Assembly: GCA_964472565.1 (NCBI GenBank)
Contig: CAYYNB010000091.1
Span: 1 to 23,098, forward strand
Origin: DATAMF01 sp964472565
Lineage (GTDB): Bacteria; Chloroflexota; Anaerolineae; Aggregatilineales; Aggregatilineaceae
Direction: 5' to 3'
Length of the DNA: 23,098 nucleotides
Positions 6,303-14,040 of this stretch are shown here, one piece after another (positions within the stretch are counted from its first letter, which is position 1; each line of letters begins with the position of its first letter). The translations under genes and the position numbers were made by a program. Under the pieces are notes generated by a model. That model searched no databases. It saw nothing but the letters and a program-made list of their open reading frames with translations, and had not been told where the DNA came from.

Positions 6303-8804
6303 ATGAGTCCACTATTGTGGTTTGGTGAGAATAGTCCTCTTTTAGAGGCGTGTTGGGCACAGGATCAGATTTATCATGTGCAGGACACGAAAGCGCTGCT
6401 CCAGGCGCTGGAGTATGGCGTTGCGCCGTGTCTTGTGATGGATATGGCTTTGACTCAGGTTGACTTCGGCAGTCTGCTGACGTCGATACGGGCGCAGTGG
6501 CCGCTGCTCGGTGTCATCGGGCTGCTGAATAATACATCCTCTTTTCCTGAAATTGATGAAACGATCAGCCCTAACGCTTCGGCGGAGCAGCTTTTGGCGA
6601 CTTTGGAACGGATGGAAGAGCGGCTGCGCCAGCGGCGACTGGAAACGGGTGAATTTCTGGTGAGCGATTATCAAGAACTGGCGAGCCGGATGCGCCGCCT
6701 GGAAGGACTGGCGCAGGTGGGAGCGGCTGGGGAAGCCGTTCTGAGTACCAGCCAGATTCTTGGCGACTTGCAGCAAGTGGCACACCAGGCCGTTGATGCC
6801 GACGGGATCGCGATTCTGGTGTCGAATGATGACTATGATGACCTGCTGGACATCTTTCAGATGGGGGTGGTCCCCGCGTATCTGCATGTCTGCCGCGAGT
6901 ATTTCCGATCTTTGCCGCAAAATCTGCGGACTTCGTATCTGGCGGAGGAAGTGCTGCTGCATGCACGTCTGCCAGAGATGCTAAACAGTGTGCCGCGCGT
7001 ACGAGAGGCTGAGGCGGCTGGGGCGTGGTCGTATATGCGGCTACCGCTGATTGTGGAGCGGCGGCTGTGCGGGTTTGTGGCATTTTTTGCGAACACACCG
7101 GATCAATTTGACGGGGCGCATCTGCAACTGGCGCGGCTGTTCGCGGCCCAGGTGGCAACCGCTGTGCGGAATATGCAGCTTTATATGCGGATTAACCAGG
7201 CGGAACGGCGACAAAAAGCGGTCAACCGGATTTCACGCCTGATGGTGGAGGAAGCCGCGCTCGATATGGTGCTGACCTCTATCGTCGAGGAAGCGGTCAA
7301 GCTGGTGGATGCCCGCTTCGGCACGGTCATGCTGCTGGATGCGGATCAGGAATTGGTGATCCGCGCGCTGTATGGACATTCTTCGCCGCCGATTGGTTTT
7401 CATGTGCCGCGGGATGTGGGGCAGGCGGGGTATGTGGTCGAGACGGGCGAGTTCAGCATCGTAACGGATTACGATCATTGGGAACTGAGCAACCCTGCGA
7501 TGCATGATGCGCTGCCGGAAGGGGCGATTCTGTACGGTGTCCCGCTGACCTATCGGGGGCGGGTGGTTGGTGTTTTGCAGGTGGTGGGTGTTCAGCAGCC
7601 CACGACCAATATGGGTGAAATTGAAGAGATGCTGATGGCGCTGGCGCTGCCCGCCGCGATTGCGATTGTAAACGCCGAGCTGCACGAAATTCTGCTGCAA
7701 GATCAGCAGCAGTTACAGGCGATATTGGATTACACCTCGGCGGCGGTGGCGGTGTTCGGGCCGGATGGCAGTGTCCTGCTGCTGAATCCTGAAGCGGGAC
7801 GGGTTTTGGAGCGGTTGAACATCTCTTCGGATGGTGTCCAGGGGCGGCGGCTGGGGGATCTGCTGGCGGAGATGCTGCCGGACGAGTCCTTTGATCTGGC
7901 CGGGATTGGTTCGGTGGTTGAGATCAACCTGGGCGAGGTTGGGGAATATCTGGTGCATGTTGCGCCCATTGTGCTGAAGGGTGGCACGATCTATCGTTAT
8001 GTCGCGGTAGGGCAGGATGTGTCGGAACTGCGGCGGCTGGATCGGATGAAGTCGGATTTGATCCACATTTTGTCGCACGATCTGCGTAATCCGCTCGGAT
8101 TGGCACGCGGATCGATTGACCTGTTGGATGAACCGGACCTGCCCGCAGATCAACGGGTCCAACTCAAAGAGATGATCGTGTCGAGCCTGGAACGCATGGA
8201 TCAACTGATCCGGGATGTGGTGGACCTGGAAATGGCGCAGTCACTGGGCGAGGAAACGGCGCTGCCTTATCCACTGCCCGCGACGATCCAGAAGGTGATC
8301 AAACGTAACGAACTGAAGGCGAACCAGCAGGATGTGGAACTGATCTACGAGGAATACAGCGTGCCGCCGGACAAGCTGAAGGGGCATGTGCTGTTGATCA
8401 GCCAGGCGATTGATAATCTGGTCAACAATGGGATCAAATATACGCCGGTGGGCGGACGGGTCCAGGTGTCGCTGGATGTGGAGGACGATTATGCTGTGAT
8501 CCGGGTGGAGGATACGGGCTACGGTATTCCCGCGGAGCATCTGCCGCACCTGTTCCGACAGTTTTACCGGGTGAATGATAAACGAACACGGCATATCCAG
8601 GGGACCGGGTTGGGACTCAGCCTGGTGCGGGCTATCGTGGAGGCGCATGGCGGGCGGGTGAGCGTAGAGAGCCAGGTGGATGTGGGCAGCATATTCTCGA
8701 TTTATCTGCCGCTGGAAACCTCGCGACCCTCGCAGGCGGTGGTGGGGGAGCTCAAACGGTTTGATCTGGCCGAGCAATTCAGTAAACGATTGGGCAGCCG
8801 GTAG
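6303..8804 (+). CDS. soluble GAF-GAF-PAS hybrid-type histidine kinase
   Basis: 833 aa with no membrane segment, so a cytoplasmic sensor. Order: residues 1-105 look like a degenerate receiver domain (LVMDMAL with D47, but no conserved Thr/Lys pair), coiled linker 105-140, GAF about 143-295, GAF about 310-460, PAS about 468-575, HisKA with phospho-acceptor His592 (HILSHDLRNPLG), and HATPase about 690-798 with N box (DNLVNNGIKYTP, N708/N709), G1 D737 (EDTGYGIP), F box (LFRQFYRVN) and G2 (GTGLGLSL, from 767). The kinase core looks active. The ligand of the GAF/PAS domains cannot be read from sequence. No response regulator is adjacent, so its partner is elsewhere. SD is weak (AGGGG). A strong terminator follows the stop. 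Confidence 0.93.
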   Translation: MSPLLWFGENSPLLEACWAQDQIYHVQDTKALLQALEYGVAPCLVMDMALTQVDFGSLLTSIRAQWPLLGVIGLLNNTSSFPEIDETISPNASAEQLLATLERMEERLRQRRLETGEFLVSDYQELASRMRRLEGLAQVGAAGEAVLSTSQILGDLQQVAHQAVDADGIAILVSNDDYDDLLDIFQMGVVPAYLHVCREYFRSLPQNLRTSYLAEEVLLHARLPEMLNSVPRVREAEAAGAWSYMRLPLIVERRLCGFVAFFANTPDQFDGAHLQLARLFAAQVATAVRNMQLYMRINQAERRQKAVNRISRLMVEEAALDMVLTSIVEEAVKLVDARFGTVMLLDADQELVIRALYGHSSPPIGFHVPRDVGQAGYVVETGEFSIVTDYDHWELSNPAMHDALPEGAILYGVPLTYRGRVVGVLQVVGVQQPTTNMGEIEEMLMALALPAAIAIVNAELHEILLQDQQQLQAILDYTSAAVAVFGPDGSVLLLNPEAGRVLERLNISSDGVQGRRLGDLLAEMLPDESFDLAGIGSVVEINLGEVGEYLVHVAPIVLKGGTIYRYVAVGQDVSELRRLDRMKSDLIHILSHDLRNPLGLARGSIDLLDEPDLPADQRVQLKEMIVSSLERMDQLIRDVVDLEMAQSLGEETALPYPLPATIQKVIKRNELKANQQDVELIYEEYSVPPDKLKGHVLLISQAIDNLVNNGIKYTPVGGRVQVSLDVEDDYAVIRVEDTGYGIPAEHLPHLFRQFYRVNDKRTRHIQGTGLGLSLVRAIVEAHGGRVSVESQVDVGSIFSIYLPLETSRPSQAVVGELKRFDLAEQFSKRLGSR

Positions 8805-8822
8805 CCGTAAAGCAGCCGCTGG

Positions 8823-8850
8823 AAACCCCTTGGAGATCAAGGGGTTTTTT
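8823..8850 (+). terminator. intrinsic terminator of the histidine kinase gene
   Basis: AAACCCCTTG, loop GAGAT, CAAGGGGTTT: a perfect 10-bp stem running into six T (8845-8850). It ends 4 nt before the stop of the convergent ROK gene. On the minus strand the stem is followed only by TTTCC, so it is less efficient in that direction. Confidence 0.92.
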
Positions 8851-8854
8851 AGTG

Positions 8855-9871
8855 CTAAACGGGTTCGGTCAGGCTGCGGTTGGCGAGCATGGCGGCTCCG
8901 AGCAGCACGGCATGATCACCGAGCGCGGCTTCGATGATGGGGAGGCGTTCGGGATCGACGGGGCGGAGCAGGTAGCGGTAGGTGGTTTCGCGGATGATGG
9001 GGAGCATCGCCGGACCACAGGCCTCGATGAGGCCGCCGCCATAGACAACACATTCGGGGTCAAGGGCGTTCACCATCGCGGCGGTGAAGATGCCTAAATG
9101 GTAGGAGGCACGCTCGACCACATTGACCACGAGTTCATCGTGGGCTTCGAGGGCGGTTGCCAGCGTGCCGCTGGTGATCGATTCGTCGTCGGGGTCCATC
9201 AAATTAACGATCATACTCTTGCGCCCGCCGCGCAGTTCGCCCAGGATGTCCCGCTCGATTGCGGTGCGGCTGGCGAGGGCTTCGATACAGCCGCGCCGAC
9301 CACATCCGCAGCGCGGACCGTCGATGAGCACGACCATGTGACCGATTTCGCCCGCCGCATTACGCGCTCCGCGCCACAGCCGGCGGTTGAGGATGATGCC
9401 GCCCCCGATGCCCGTGCCGGGGAAAATGCCGACAACGGATGCATGAGATTTGGCCGCGCCCACACTCGCCTCGCCAAAGGTTCCCGCGTTGACATCATTT
9501 TCGACAAACACCGGGACGTGCAGCTCGTGTTGAAGACGCGGGCCGAGCGCGATATTGGTCCAGTTGGGCAGATTGGGAGCAAACTCGACCACACCCGCGT
9601 TGTAGTCGGCTACGCCGGGGGCACCGATGCCAACGGCCTGGATCATCGACATTTCGAGGTTGGAATCGGCAACGGCATCGTAGGCGGTTTTGAGGATGCG
9701 GTTGATCACTTCGTCTACGCCACGCTCGGCGCGGGTTTTGCGCTTGGCGCTGCCCAGAATGTGCCCGTTTTGATCGACCACACCTGCCATAATTTTGGTG
9801 CCGCCCAAATCAATACCGAGCGTCATCACAGGGGGATGATCAACATCGGAAGTGCTCGTTTTTTTTGACAT
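8855..9871 (-). CDS. ROK family sugar kinase (glucokinase-like)
   Basis: 338 aa. ROK family ATP-dependent sugar kinase, most like glucokinases, which make glucose 6-phosphate in the cytoplasm. Visible motifs: phosphate-binding GIDLGGTKI (about 19-27), GAPGV, the sugar-binding/catalytic segment FVENDVNAG (Asp126), GTGIGGG, and the zinc-binding ROK signature with H178 and CGCGRRGC (C188, C190, C195) followed by Glu. There is no N-terminal HTH, so this is an enzyme rather than a ROK repressor. The start chosen has AGGAG about 11 nt upstream; the in-frame Met16 would remove a charged N-terminal extension, so the start is open. A candidate promoter is seen upstream. Glucose as substrate is inferred. 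Confidence 0.93.
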   Translation of the reverse strand: MSKKTSTSDVDHPPVMTLGIDLGGTKIMAGVVDQNGHILGSAKRKTRAERGVDEVINRILKTAYDAVADSNLEMSMIQAVGIGAPGVADYNAGVVEFAPNLPNWTNIALGPRLQHELHVPVFVENDVNAGTFGEASVGAAKSHASVVGIFPGTGIGGGIILNRRLWRGARNAAGEIGHMVVLIDGPRCGCGRRGCIEALASRTAIERDILGELRGGRKSMIVNLMDPDDESITSGTLATALEAHDELVVNVVERASYHLGIFTAAMVNALDPECVVYGGGLIEACGPAMLPIIRETTYRYLLRPVDPERLPIIEAALGDHAVLLGAAMLANRSLTEPV

Positions 9872-9915
9872 CCGTAACCGTGCTCCTGTTTTGAATCAAA
9901 AGGGAATAATGTCTG

Positions 9916-9944
9916 ATCATAGACGGAAGCGGGATTGTGTGCAA
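9916..9944 (-). promoter_or_regulatory. candidate promoter of the ROK kinase gene
   Basis: Minus strand: TTGCAC (9939-9944), 17-nt spacer, TATGAT (9916-9921). It would give a leader of about 40 nt. The region is shared with the divergent zinc-ribbon gene. Confidence 0.4.
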
Positions 9945-9964
9945 TGCGATATATGAATGTGCGC

Positions 9965-9970
9965 TATAAT
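9965..9970 (+). promoter_or_regulatory. candidate -10 box of the zinc-ribbon gene
   Basis: Perfect TATAAT 42 nt before the ATG at 10013. No good -35 at 16-18 nt. Confidence 0.4.
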
Positions 9971-10012
9971 TTAACACCAACAAAGTATTGAGCCTTGTGG
10001 AGGGGTTTTCTG

Positions 10013-11080
10013 ATGGCTGATATACCTGGACGGGTGCATAGTGAAGGCACTTACCAGATGCTGTGGGATTGTAAGTTTTGCGGGACAACCAAGCTACTGG
10101 GCATCACGCACCGGCACTGTCCGAACTGCGGCGCGGCGCAAGACCCGGCGTGGCGGTATTTTCCGGCTGAGGAAGATATGATCGCGCTGGAAGATCACAA
10201 GTATGTGGGGGCGGATAAAATGTGCCCGGCATGCAGCCAACCCAACAGCGCGGCCAGCGAGTTCTGCACATCCTGCGGGGCGGACCTGGCGACAGGGAAA
10301 ATGGTCCAGGCGCGGGGGGCGCGGGCGCTGGGTGCAGCGGGCGCTACCGAACTGAAGCAGGATGTGGTCAAAGAGCAGTTTCAGAAGGAAATGAAACGCG
10401 TCAAGGATGAGGAACGGGCAAAACCTGTTTTTCTGGGCCTGAAGCGGACTGAGTTGATTCTGGTGGGGGTCGTGCTGCTGGTGGCGGTGATCGTCGTCGG
10501 GGTTGTCTTCGCGCTGACGTACTCGAAGACGGTGAGCGGAGAAGTCAAGGCGATGTCATGGGAGCGGGTGATCGAGATCGAGGAGAATAACCCGCAAACG
10601 GTAAGCGCGTTCAGAGATCAAAAGCCCGCCGGGGGATATAACGAGCGCAACTGCCGGAATGAAAAACGGCAGGAACGTAAAAAGGTTGGAACCGAAAAGG
10701 AATGCCGGGATGTGGATCAGGGCGACGGCAGCATGAAGCGCGTGTGCGAAGACAAGCCGGTTTATGAGAATGTGATGGTGGACGCGCGGAAGTGTGATTA
10801 TACGGTGGACCGGTGGAGCAAAATCCACGAGTATAAAGCATCGGGTGCGGCGGACATGCCCCCGGCATGGTCGGCGGAGGGTCTGAACTATTCGTTAGCG
10901 TCGGATGAGCGTCGTTCGAAGTCAGAAAAGTATACGCTGGTGATCCGGGCGGATGGTGAGGATAAAAAGTGTGAGTATGAGAAACAGGCCGACTGGGATA
11001 AGTTTAAGGTCGGGATGGCGGTGACGCTGAAAACCGGGATCACGGGAAGTCCGAAGTGTGACACGGTCAAGCAGAAATAA
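10013..11080 (+). CDS. double zinc-ribbon single-pass membrane protein
   Basis: 355 aa from the ATG at 10013, which has GGAGGGG 7 nt upstream; an upstream in-frame TTG (9995) is less likely because it precedes that SD. Two zinc ribbons: C20/C23/C36/C39 (CKFCG...CPNCG) and C71/C74/C85/C88 (CPACS...CTSCG). A charged linker (about 113-140) leads to one membrane helix (about 148-170). The C-terminal half (171-355) is charged, has six scattered cysteines (RNCRNE, KECRDV, RVCEDK, RKCDYT, KKCEYE, PKCDTV), and likely lies outside the cell. I do not recognise this outer domain. The arrangement suggests a cytoplasmic zinc module anchored at the membrane, partner unknown. It is a single-gene unit ending in a terminator. 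Confidence 0.85.
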   Translation: MADIPGRVHSEGTYQMLWDCKFCGTTKLLGITHRHCPNCGAAQDPAWRYFPAEEDMIALEDHKYVGADKMCPACSQPNSAASEFCTSCGADLATGKMVQARGARALGAAGATELKQDVVKEQFQKEMKRVKDEERAKPVFLGLKRTELILVGVVLLVAVIVVGVVFALTYSKTVSGEVKAMSWERVIEIEENNPQTVSAFRDQKPAGGYNERNCRNEKRQERKKVGTEKECRDVDQGDGSMKRVCEDKPVYENVMVDARKCDYTVDRWSKIHEYKASGAADMPPAWSAEGLNYSLASDERRSKSEKYTLVIRADGEDKKCEYEKQADWDKFKVGMAVTLKTGITGSPKCDTVKQK

Positions 11081-11100
11081 TCGTCGATCAGGTTAATTCC

Positions 11101-11127
11101 AACGCCGGAGAAAACCCGGCGTTTTTT
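11101..11127 (+). terminator. intrinsic terminator after the zinc-ribbon gene
   Basis: AACGCCGG, 7-nt loop, CCGGCGTT, with the T-run continuing to 11127. It lies 20 nt past the stop. Confidence 0.9.
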
Positions 11128-11315
11128 GTTGGGCGCGGGATTGGGAGGTTTACGGGAGTAAGCCGGACGCGGAAAGGGTCGATGCGGTGGTGGCGACGAC
11201 GCGGAATTATAATACGATGAGCAAACTTCTGGAATTGGGGCATGCGACATTAAAAGAATAAGCACGGTATAGCGTGTGAGAGTTGTTAAAAACTGTATAT
11301 AGTACGGTGCGGCGA

Positions 11316-11345
11316 TTGTTTTTGAGCGTGGAAGTGTGGCATAAT
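11316..11345 (+). promoter_or_regulatory. candidate promoter of the sigma factor operon
   Basis: TTGTTT (11316-11321), 18-nt spacer, CATAAT (11340-11345). Transcription would start at about 11351-11352, at the A of the ATG, giving a leaderless mRNA. A second TATAAT lies at 11208-11213 and could give a longer leader. Confidence 0.4.
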
Positions 11346-11351
11346 AAAGAT

Positions 11352-11927
11352 ATGCTAAACAAAGAAGAAACACGCCTAATCAATCGTGCGTGCCGAGGCG
11401 ACCGAGACGCGATAGCTGCCCTCTACCAGCAGCATGTGCAGCTCATCTATCGCTATATCAGTTACCGGGTACCAGATTCCGCCGTAGCAGAAGACCTGAC
11501 GGCGGAAGTGTTTTTACGCATGGTGGAAAGCCTGCCCCGGTATGAACAGAACGGCGCACCGTTTGAAGCGTGGTTGTACCGGATTGCGATGGCGCGGGTG
11601 GCGGATTATTACCGGGATCGCAGCCGCCGCCCCCAGGAAGCGCTGTCGGAAAGCGAACCGGATCGCGAATTGTCACCGGAAGGGACGCTGCAAGTGAATG
11701 AAGAGGCAGCGGAGATTCGGGCGGCGCTGTACCAGTTGAGCGAAGAACATCAGGATATTTTGGTGCTCCGGTTTGTGGAGCGGAAAAGTCATAGTGAAGT
11801 AGCGAGTATGATGGGGAAATCCGTTACGGCGGTTAAGAGCGCACAACATCGCGCATTGGCCCGGTTAGCGGAATTGATGGGGTCGAACGGGAAGATCAGA
11901 CACTATTTGCGAGGACGCGATGAGTAG
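11352..11927 (+). CDS. ECF-type sigma-70 family RNA polymerase sigma factor
   Basis: 191 aa from the ATG at 11352. Region 2 spans about 7-85 (NRACRGDRDAIAALYQQHV, AEDLTAEVFLRMVESLPRYE, FEAWLYRIAMARVADYYRDR). Region 4 spans about 125-180 (YQLSEEHQDILVLRFVERKS, then helix-turn-helix HSEVASMMGKSVTAVKSAQHRAL). Region 3 is absent, as in ECF sigma factors. It directs RNA polymerase to a dedicated promoter set, target unknown. No SD precedes the ATG; a longer frame from 11283 starts in AT-rich sequence and adds residues unlike a sigma N-terminus. The stop overlaps the DUF5667 start by 8 nt, the pairing common in Chloroflexota, which suggests that protein controls this sigma factor. Confidence 0.92.
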   Translation: MLNKEETRLINRACRGDRDAIAALYQQHVQLIYRYISYRVPDSAVAEDLTAEVFLRMVESLPRYEQNGAPFEAWLYRIAMARVADYYRDRSRRPQEALSESEPDRELSPEGTLQVNEEAAEIRAALYQLSEEHQDILVLRFVERKSHSEVASMMGKSVTAVKSAQHRALARLAELMGSNGKIRHYLRGRDE

Positions 11928-13203
11928 CGCGCCGGATGAACTAGCTAATCGACTGGACGAGGTTCTTCCACCACACCGTTCAGATATACTTGAACCCTCC
12001 GATGCCGATCCAGTGATCCAAGCGGCGGTACGGTTGGCGCGCGGGCCACACCCGGTATTGAGCGCGGACGCGGTGGCGCAGATTCAAGCGCGGATGTTGG
12101 CGCGGGTGCCACGCCAGCGAAAACCGTTCCAGCGGCAGATGGTGCTGCGGTGGGCAGCAGCGGCCTGCCTGATCATGGTGATTCTGGTGTCGGGAACCGC
12201 TACGGTTTCGGCGCAGAGCCTGCCGGGAGATACGCTGTATCCGGTCAAGCGACTGGTGGAGCGGGGGCGGCTGGCGCTGACCGGGGATGAAGGCGAAGTC
12301 GAACTGCGGCTGAAATATGCGGAACGGCGGCTGGACGAGTTCGCGGAACTGCAAGCGGATCGGGGCGAGATCAACGCGGATGTGCTGGACGATGCATCGG
12401 ACGAAATGAACACGGCCTTCGGGTTGATGGAAAAAGGCGTGGGATTAGAGCGCGGGTATCAGGATAAGCTGGTGGCGCTGAGCGAACGACAGGCTGAACT
12501 GGCTCAGGACGCGTTGGAAACGGCTGATCCCGACGAGGCAGAGGAACTCCAGCAGGTGGTGTCGGAAGCGGATAATCTGAAGGAAAAGGTCCGCAGCCTG
12601 AATCGATCCGCCAAGCCGATGCGCGAGATTCCGGCGGGGATGTATACCCGGCATATTTTGGAAGGCGCAGCGACGCCTAATAAGCCGGATACGGTTGTGG
12701 TATTCGACGATACACCGACTATGATGGCGGCTACGAGCGCGGCTCCGGTATTTGTGCCGACGCGGAAACCGGCGGAGCATCCGGTGGTCGTGATCAATCC
12801 GCCGACACCGACGGATGAAGATGAAACACGCGATCAGGCGGGCGATGATGATCCGCCGGTGGTGGAAACGCCTGGTCCGACGGATGTGCCGGTTACGCCT
12901 GTGCCGACAGATGTGCCGACAGTCGTGCCAACGGATGTGCCCGTTACACCAGAACCGACAATAGAACCGACAGTCGTACCGACGGATGAGCCCGTTACGC
13001 CAGAACCGACGATAGAACCGACTATTCCACCGGCTATCACTGAGCCGCCGATGGTCGAGGAGCCGGAGGAAACGCGGGATCAAGCGGGGGACGGTGAACC
13101 GCCCGTGGTGGAGGAGCCGGAAATTATACCGACGCCAGAACCCACTGAACCACCAGTGATCGAAGAAGTGGTGGAAGAGGCTGTGGTTACAGCCGAACCG
13201 TAG
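11920..13203 (+). CDS. DUF5667 membrane protein with Pro/Thr-rich tail, putative sigma regulator
   Basis: 427 aa. The ATG overlaps the sigma stop; GAGG lies 5 nt upstream. Residues 1-75 are cytoplasmic, about 76-98 form one membrane helix, and the following SLPGDTLYPVKRLVERGRLAL is the DUF5667 signature. A helical, charged outer part (to about 235, predicted coiled-coil-like) is followed by a Pro/Thr/Glu-rich tail (about 285-427). The tail holds two near-identical 17-residue units (VVPTDVPVTPEPTIEPT and the same with E for V) bracketed by ETRDQAGDDDPPVVE and ETRDQAGDGEPPVVE. By position it may act like an anti-sigma factor or surface sensor, but no zinc anti-sigma (HxxxCxxC) motif is present. 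A terminator follows. Confidence 0.85.
   Translation: MSSAPDELANRLDEVLPPHRSDILEPSDADPVIQAAVRLARGPHPVLSADAVAQIQARMLARVPRQRKPFQRQMVLRWAAAACLIMVILVSGTATVSAQSLPGDTLYPVKRLVERGRLALTGDEGEVELRLKYAERRLDEFAELQADRGEINADVLDDASDEMNTAFGLMEKGVGLERGYQDKLVALSERQAELAQDALETADPDEAEELQQVVSEADNLKEKVRSLNRSAKPMREIPAGMYTRHILEGAATPNKPDTVVVFDDTPTMMAATSAAPVFVPTRKPAEHPVVVINPPTPTDEDETRDQAGDDDPPVVETPGPTDVPVTPVPTDVPTVVPTDVPVTPEPTIEPTVVPTDEPVTPEPTIEPTIPPAITEPPMVEEPEETRDQAGDGEPPVVEEPEIIPTPEPTEPPVIEEVVEEAVVTAEP
12922..13023 (+). repeat. tandem 51-nt coding repeat, two units
   Basis: Units 12922-12972 and 12973-13023 encode 17 residues each and differ at about seven bases, mostly third positions; only one residue changes (V to E). 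This indicates an in-frame duplication kept under protein-level selection. Confidence 0.85.
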
Positions 13204-13231
13204 GGGCGCGCGAGCAGAGAATGACCAAAAG

Positions 13232-13260
13232 AGCGTTGGGGAAAATCTTCAACGCTTTTT
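13232..13260 (+). terminator. intrinsic terminator after the sigma/DUF5667 operon
   Basis: AGCGTTG, 11-nt loop, CAACGCT followed by TTTT. It lies 28 nt after the DUF5667 stop. Confidence 0.85.
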
Positions 13261-13274
13261 GGTTGGGCGCGTCG

Positions 13275-13283
13275 TGGTACAAT
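13275..13283 (+). promoter_or_regulatory. candidate extended -10 promoter of the TIR gene
   Basis: TGGTACAAT fits TGnTATAAT with one change. It directly follows the previous operon's terminator and would leave a leader of about 15 nt containing the SD. Confidence 0.45.
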
Positions 13284-13304
13284 GGGCATCAGAGGTGAGC
13301 CAAA

Positions 13305-13889
13305 TTGCGACAAATATTTATCAGTTATGACTATGCTGATCAACCTTTTGCTGTACGGCTGGCTGAAGATTTGGGGAACAGCGGCGCACAAGTCTGGTTG
13401 GATGTGAAACATGCGGAACCCGGACGGAATTGGAGCCGGAGCGTGGAGCGTGCCCTGAGCGAGTCGCATATGATGCTGGTGGTGCTGTCGCCGTACGCAT
13501 TGGATTCGGCGCATGTGGCGGTGGAATGGCAAGCCTATCTGGAAGCGAATCGCCCGGTGATTCCGGTATTGGCGCAGCCGTGTGCGCCGCCTGGCCCGCT
13601 GCGCACCCGACGCCCGGTGGATTTTACACGCGATTATTGGCGGGCCTTTCATGAACTAACGCCGCGCCTGATTGAGTATGGAATGCGGACGCAGCGGATC
13701 GATCCGGTGATCTGGACGATGCAGGCGGATGTGCAGGATTACCGGGAAGAAAAGGTTCCCGTGACGACGCCGGTAGACACGATACCGGAGCCGCTGAGTC
13801 TGGATGATGATCCGGCGGACAGCGGACTGCGGCGGATGGTGTCGGCGCTGCGGGATTTGCTGCGCCCGAAGCGCGGGGTGGCATCGTAG
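13305..13889 (+). CDS. TIR-domain protein
   Basis: 194 aa with a TTG start, supported by AGAGGTGAG 7-8 nt upstream and by the domain beginning at once (RQIFISYDYADQPFAVRLAEDL). The TIR fold covers about 1-120: FISY first strand, VWLDV, GRNWSRSVERAL, LVVLSPYALDSAHVAVEWQ and VIPVLAQP. Glu74 (VEWQ) aligns, with unchanged spacing, to the catalytic Glu642 of SARM1, so NAD hydrolase or cyclase activity is possible. The C-terminal 70 residues are polar, with no recognised domain and no effector or membrane partner. Many bacterial TIR proteins act in phage defence, but here there is no partner gene (no SIR2, Thoeris, CBASS or Argonaute neighbour). Role uncertain. Confidence 0.85.
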   Translation: MRQIFISYDYADQPFAVRLAEDLGNSGAQVWLDVKHAEPGRNWSRSVERALSESHMMLVVLSPYALDSAHVAVEWQAYLEANRPVIPVLAQPCAPPGPLRTRRPVDFTRDYWRAFHELTPRLIEYGMRTQRIDPVIWTMQADVQDYREEKVPVTTPVDTIPEPLSLDDDPADSGLRRMVSALRDLLRPKRGVAS

Positions 13890-13997
13890 GGGTGCAGTAA
13901 GCAGCGCCCGCTTTTCTTGCGGGAAGGGGCCGGGGTAGTTTTTTTCTCCACACACGCGGGGCAAGGCGGTCAGAGCGCCATACGCTCCTTGTAGCTT

Positions 13998-14040
13998 GAA
14001 CCTCACCTTCTCGGTTCCCCTCTCCTACTCAGTTGGCAGG
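13998..14040. repeat. degenerate family A repeat overlapping a stop codon
   Basis: CTTGAACCTCACC, CCCCTCTCC and ACTCAGTTGG follow the family A order with losses in the right arm. The complement of TCA at 14029-14031 is the TGA stop of the phosphotransferase gene. The upstream word GCTTGAACC is shared with the copy at 22190. Confidence 0.6.

Noticed and set aside
9098..9868. 256-aa plus-strand open frame
   Set aside because: Antisense to the ROK kinase, which has full family motifs.
11217..11261. 14-codon frame after TATAATACG
   Set aside because: The ATG lies only 3 nt after the -10 box, so it would precede the transcript start; no SD.
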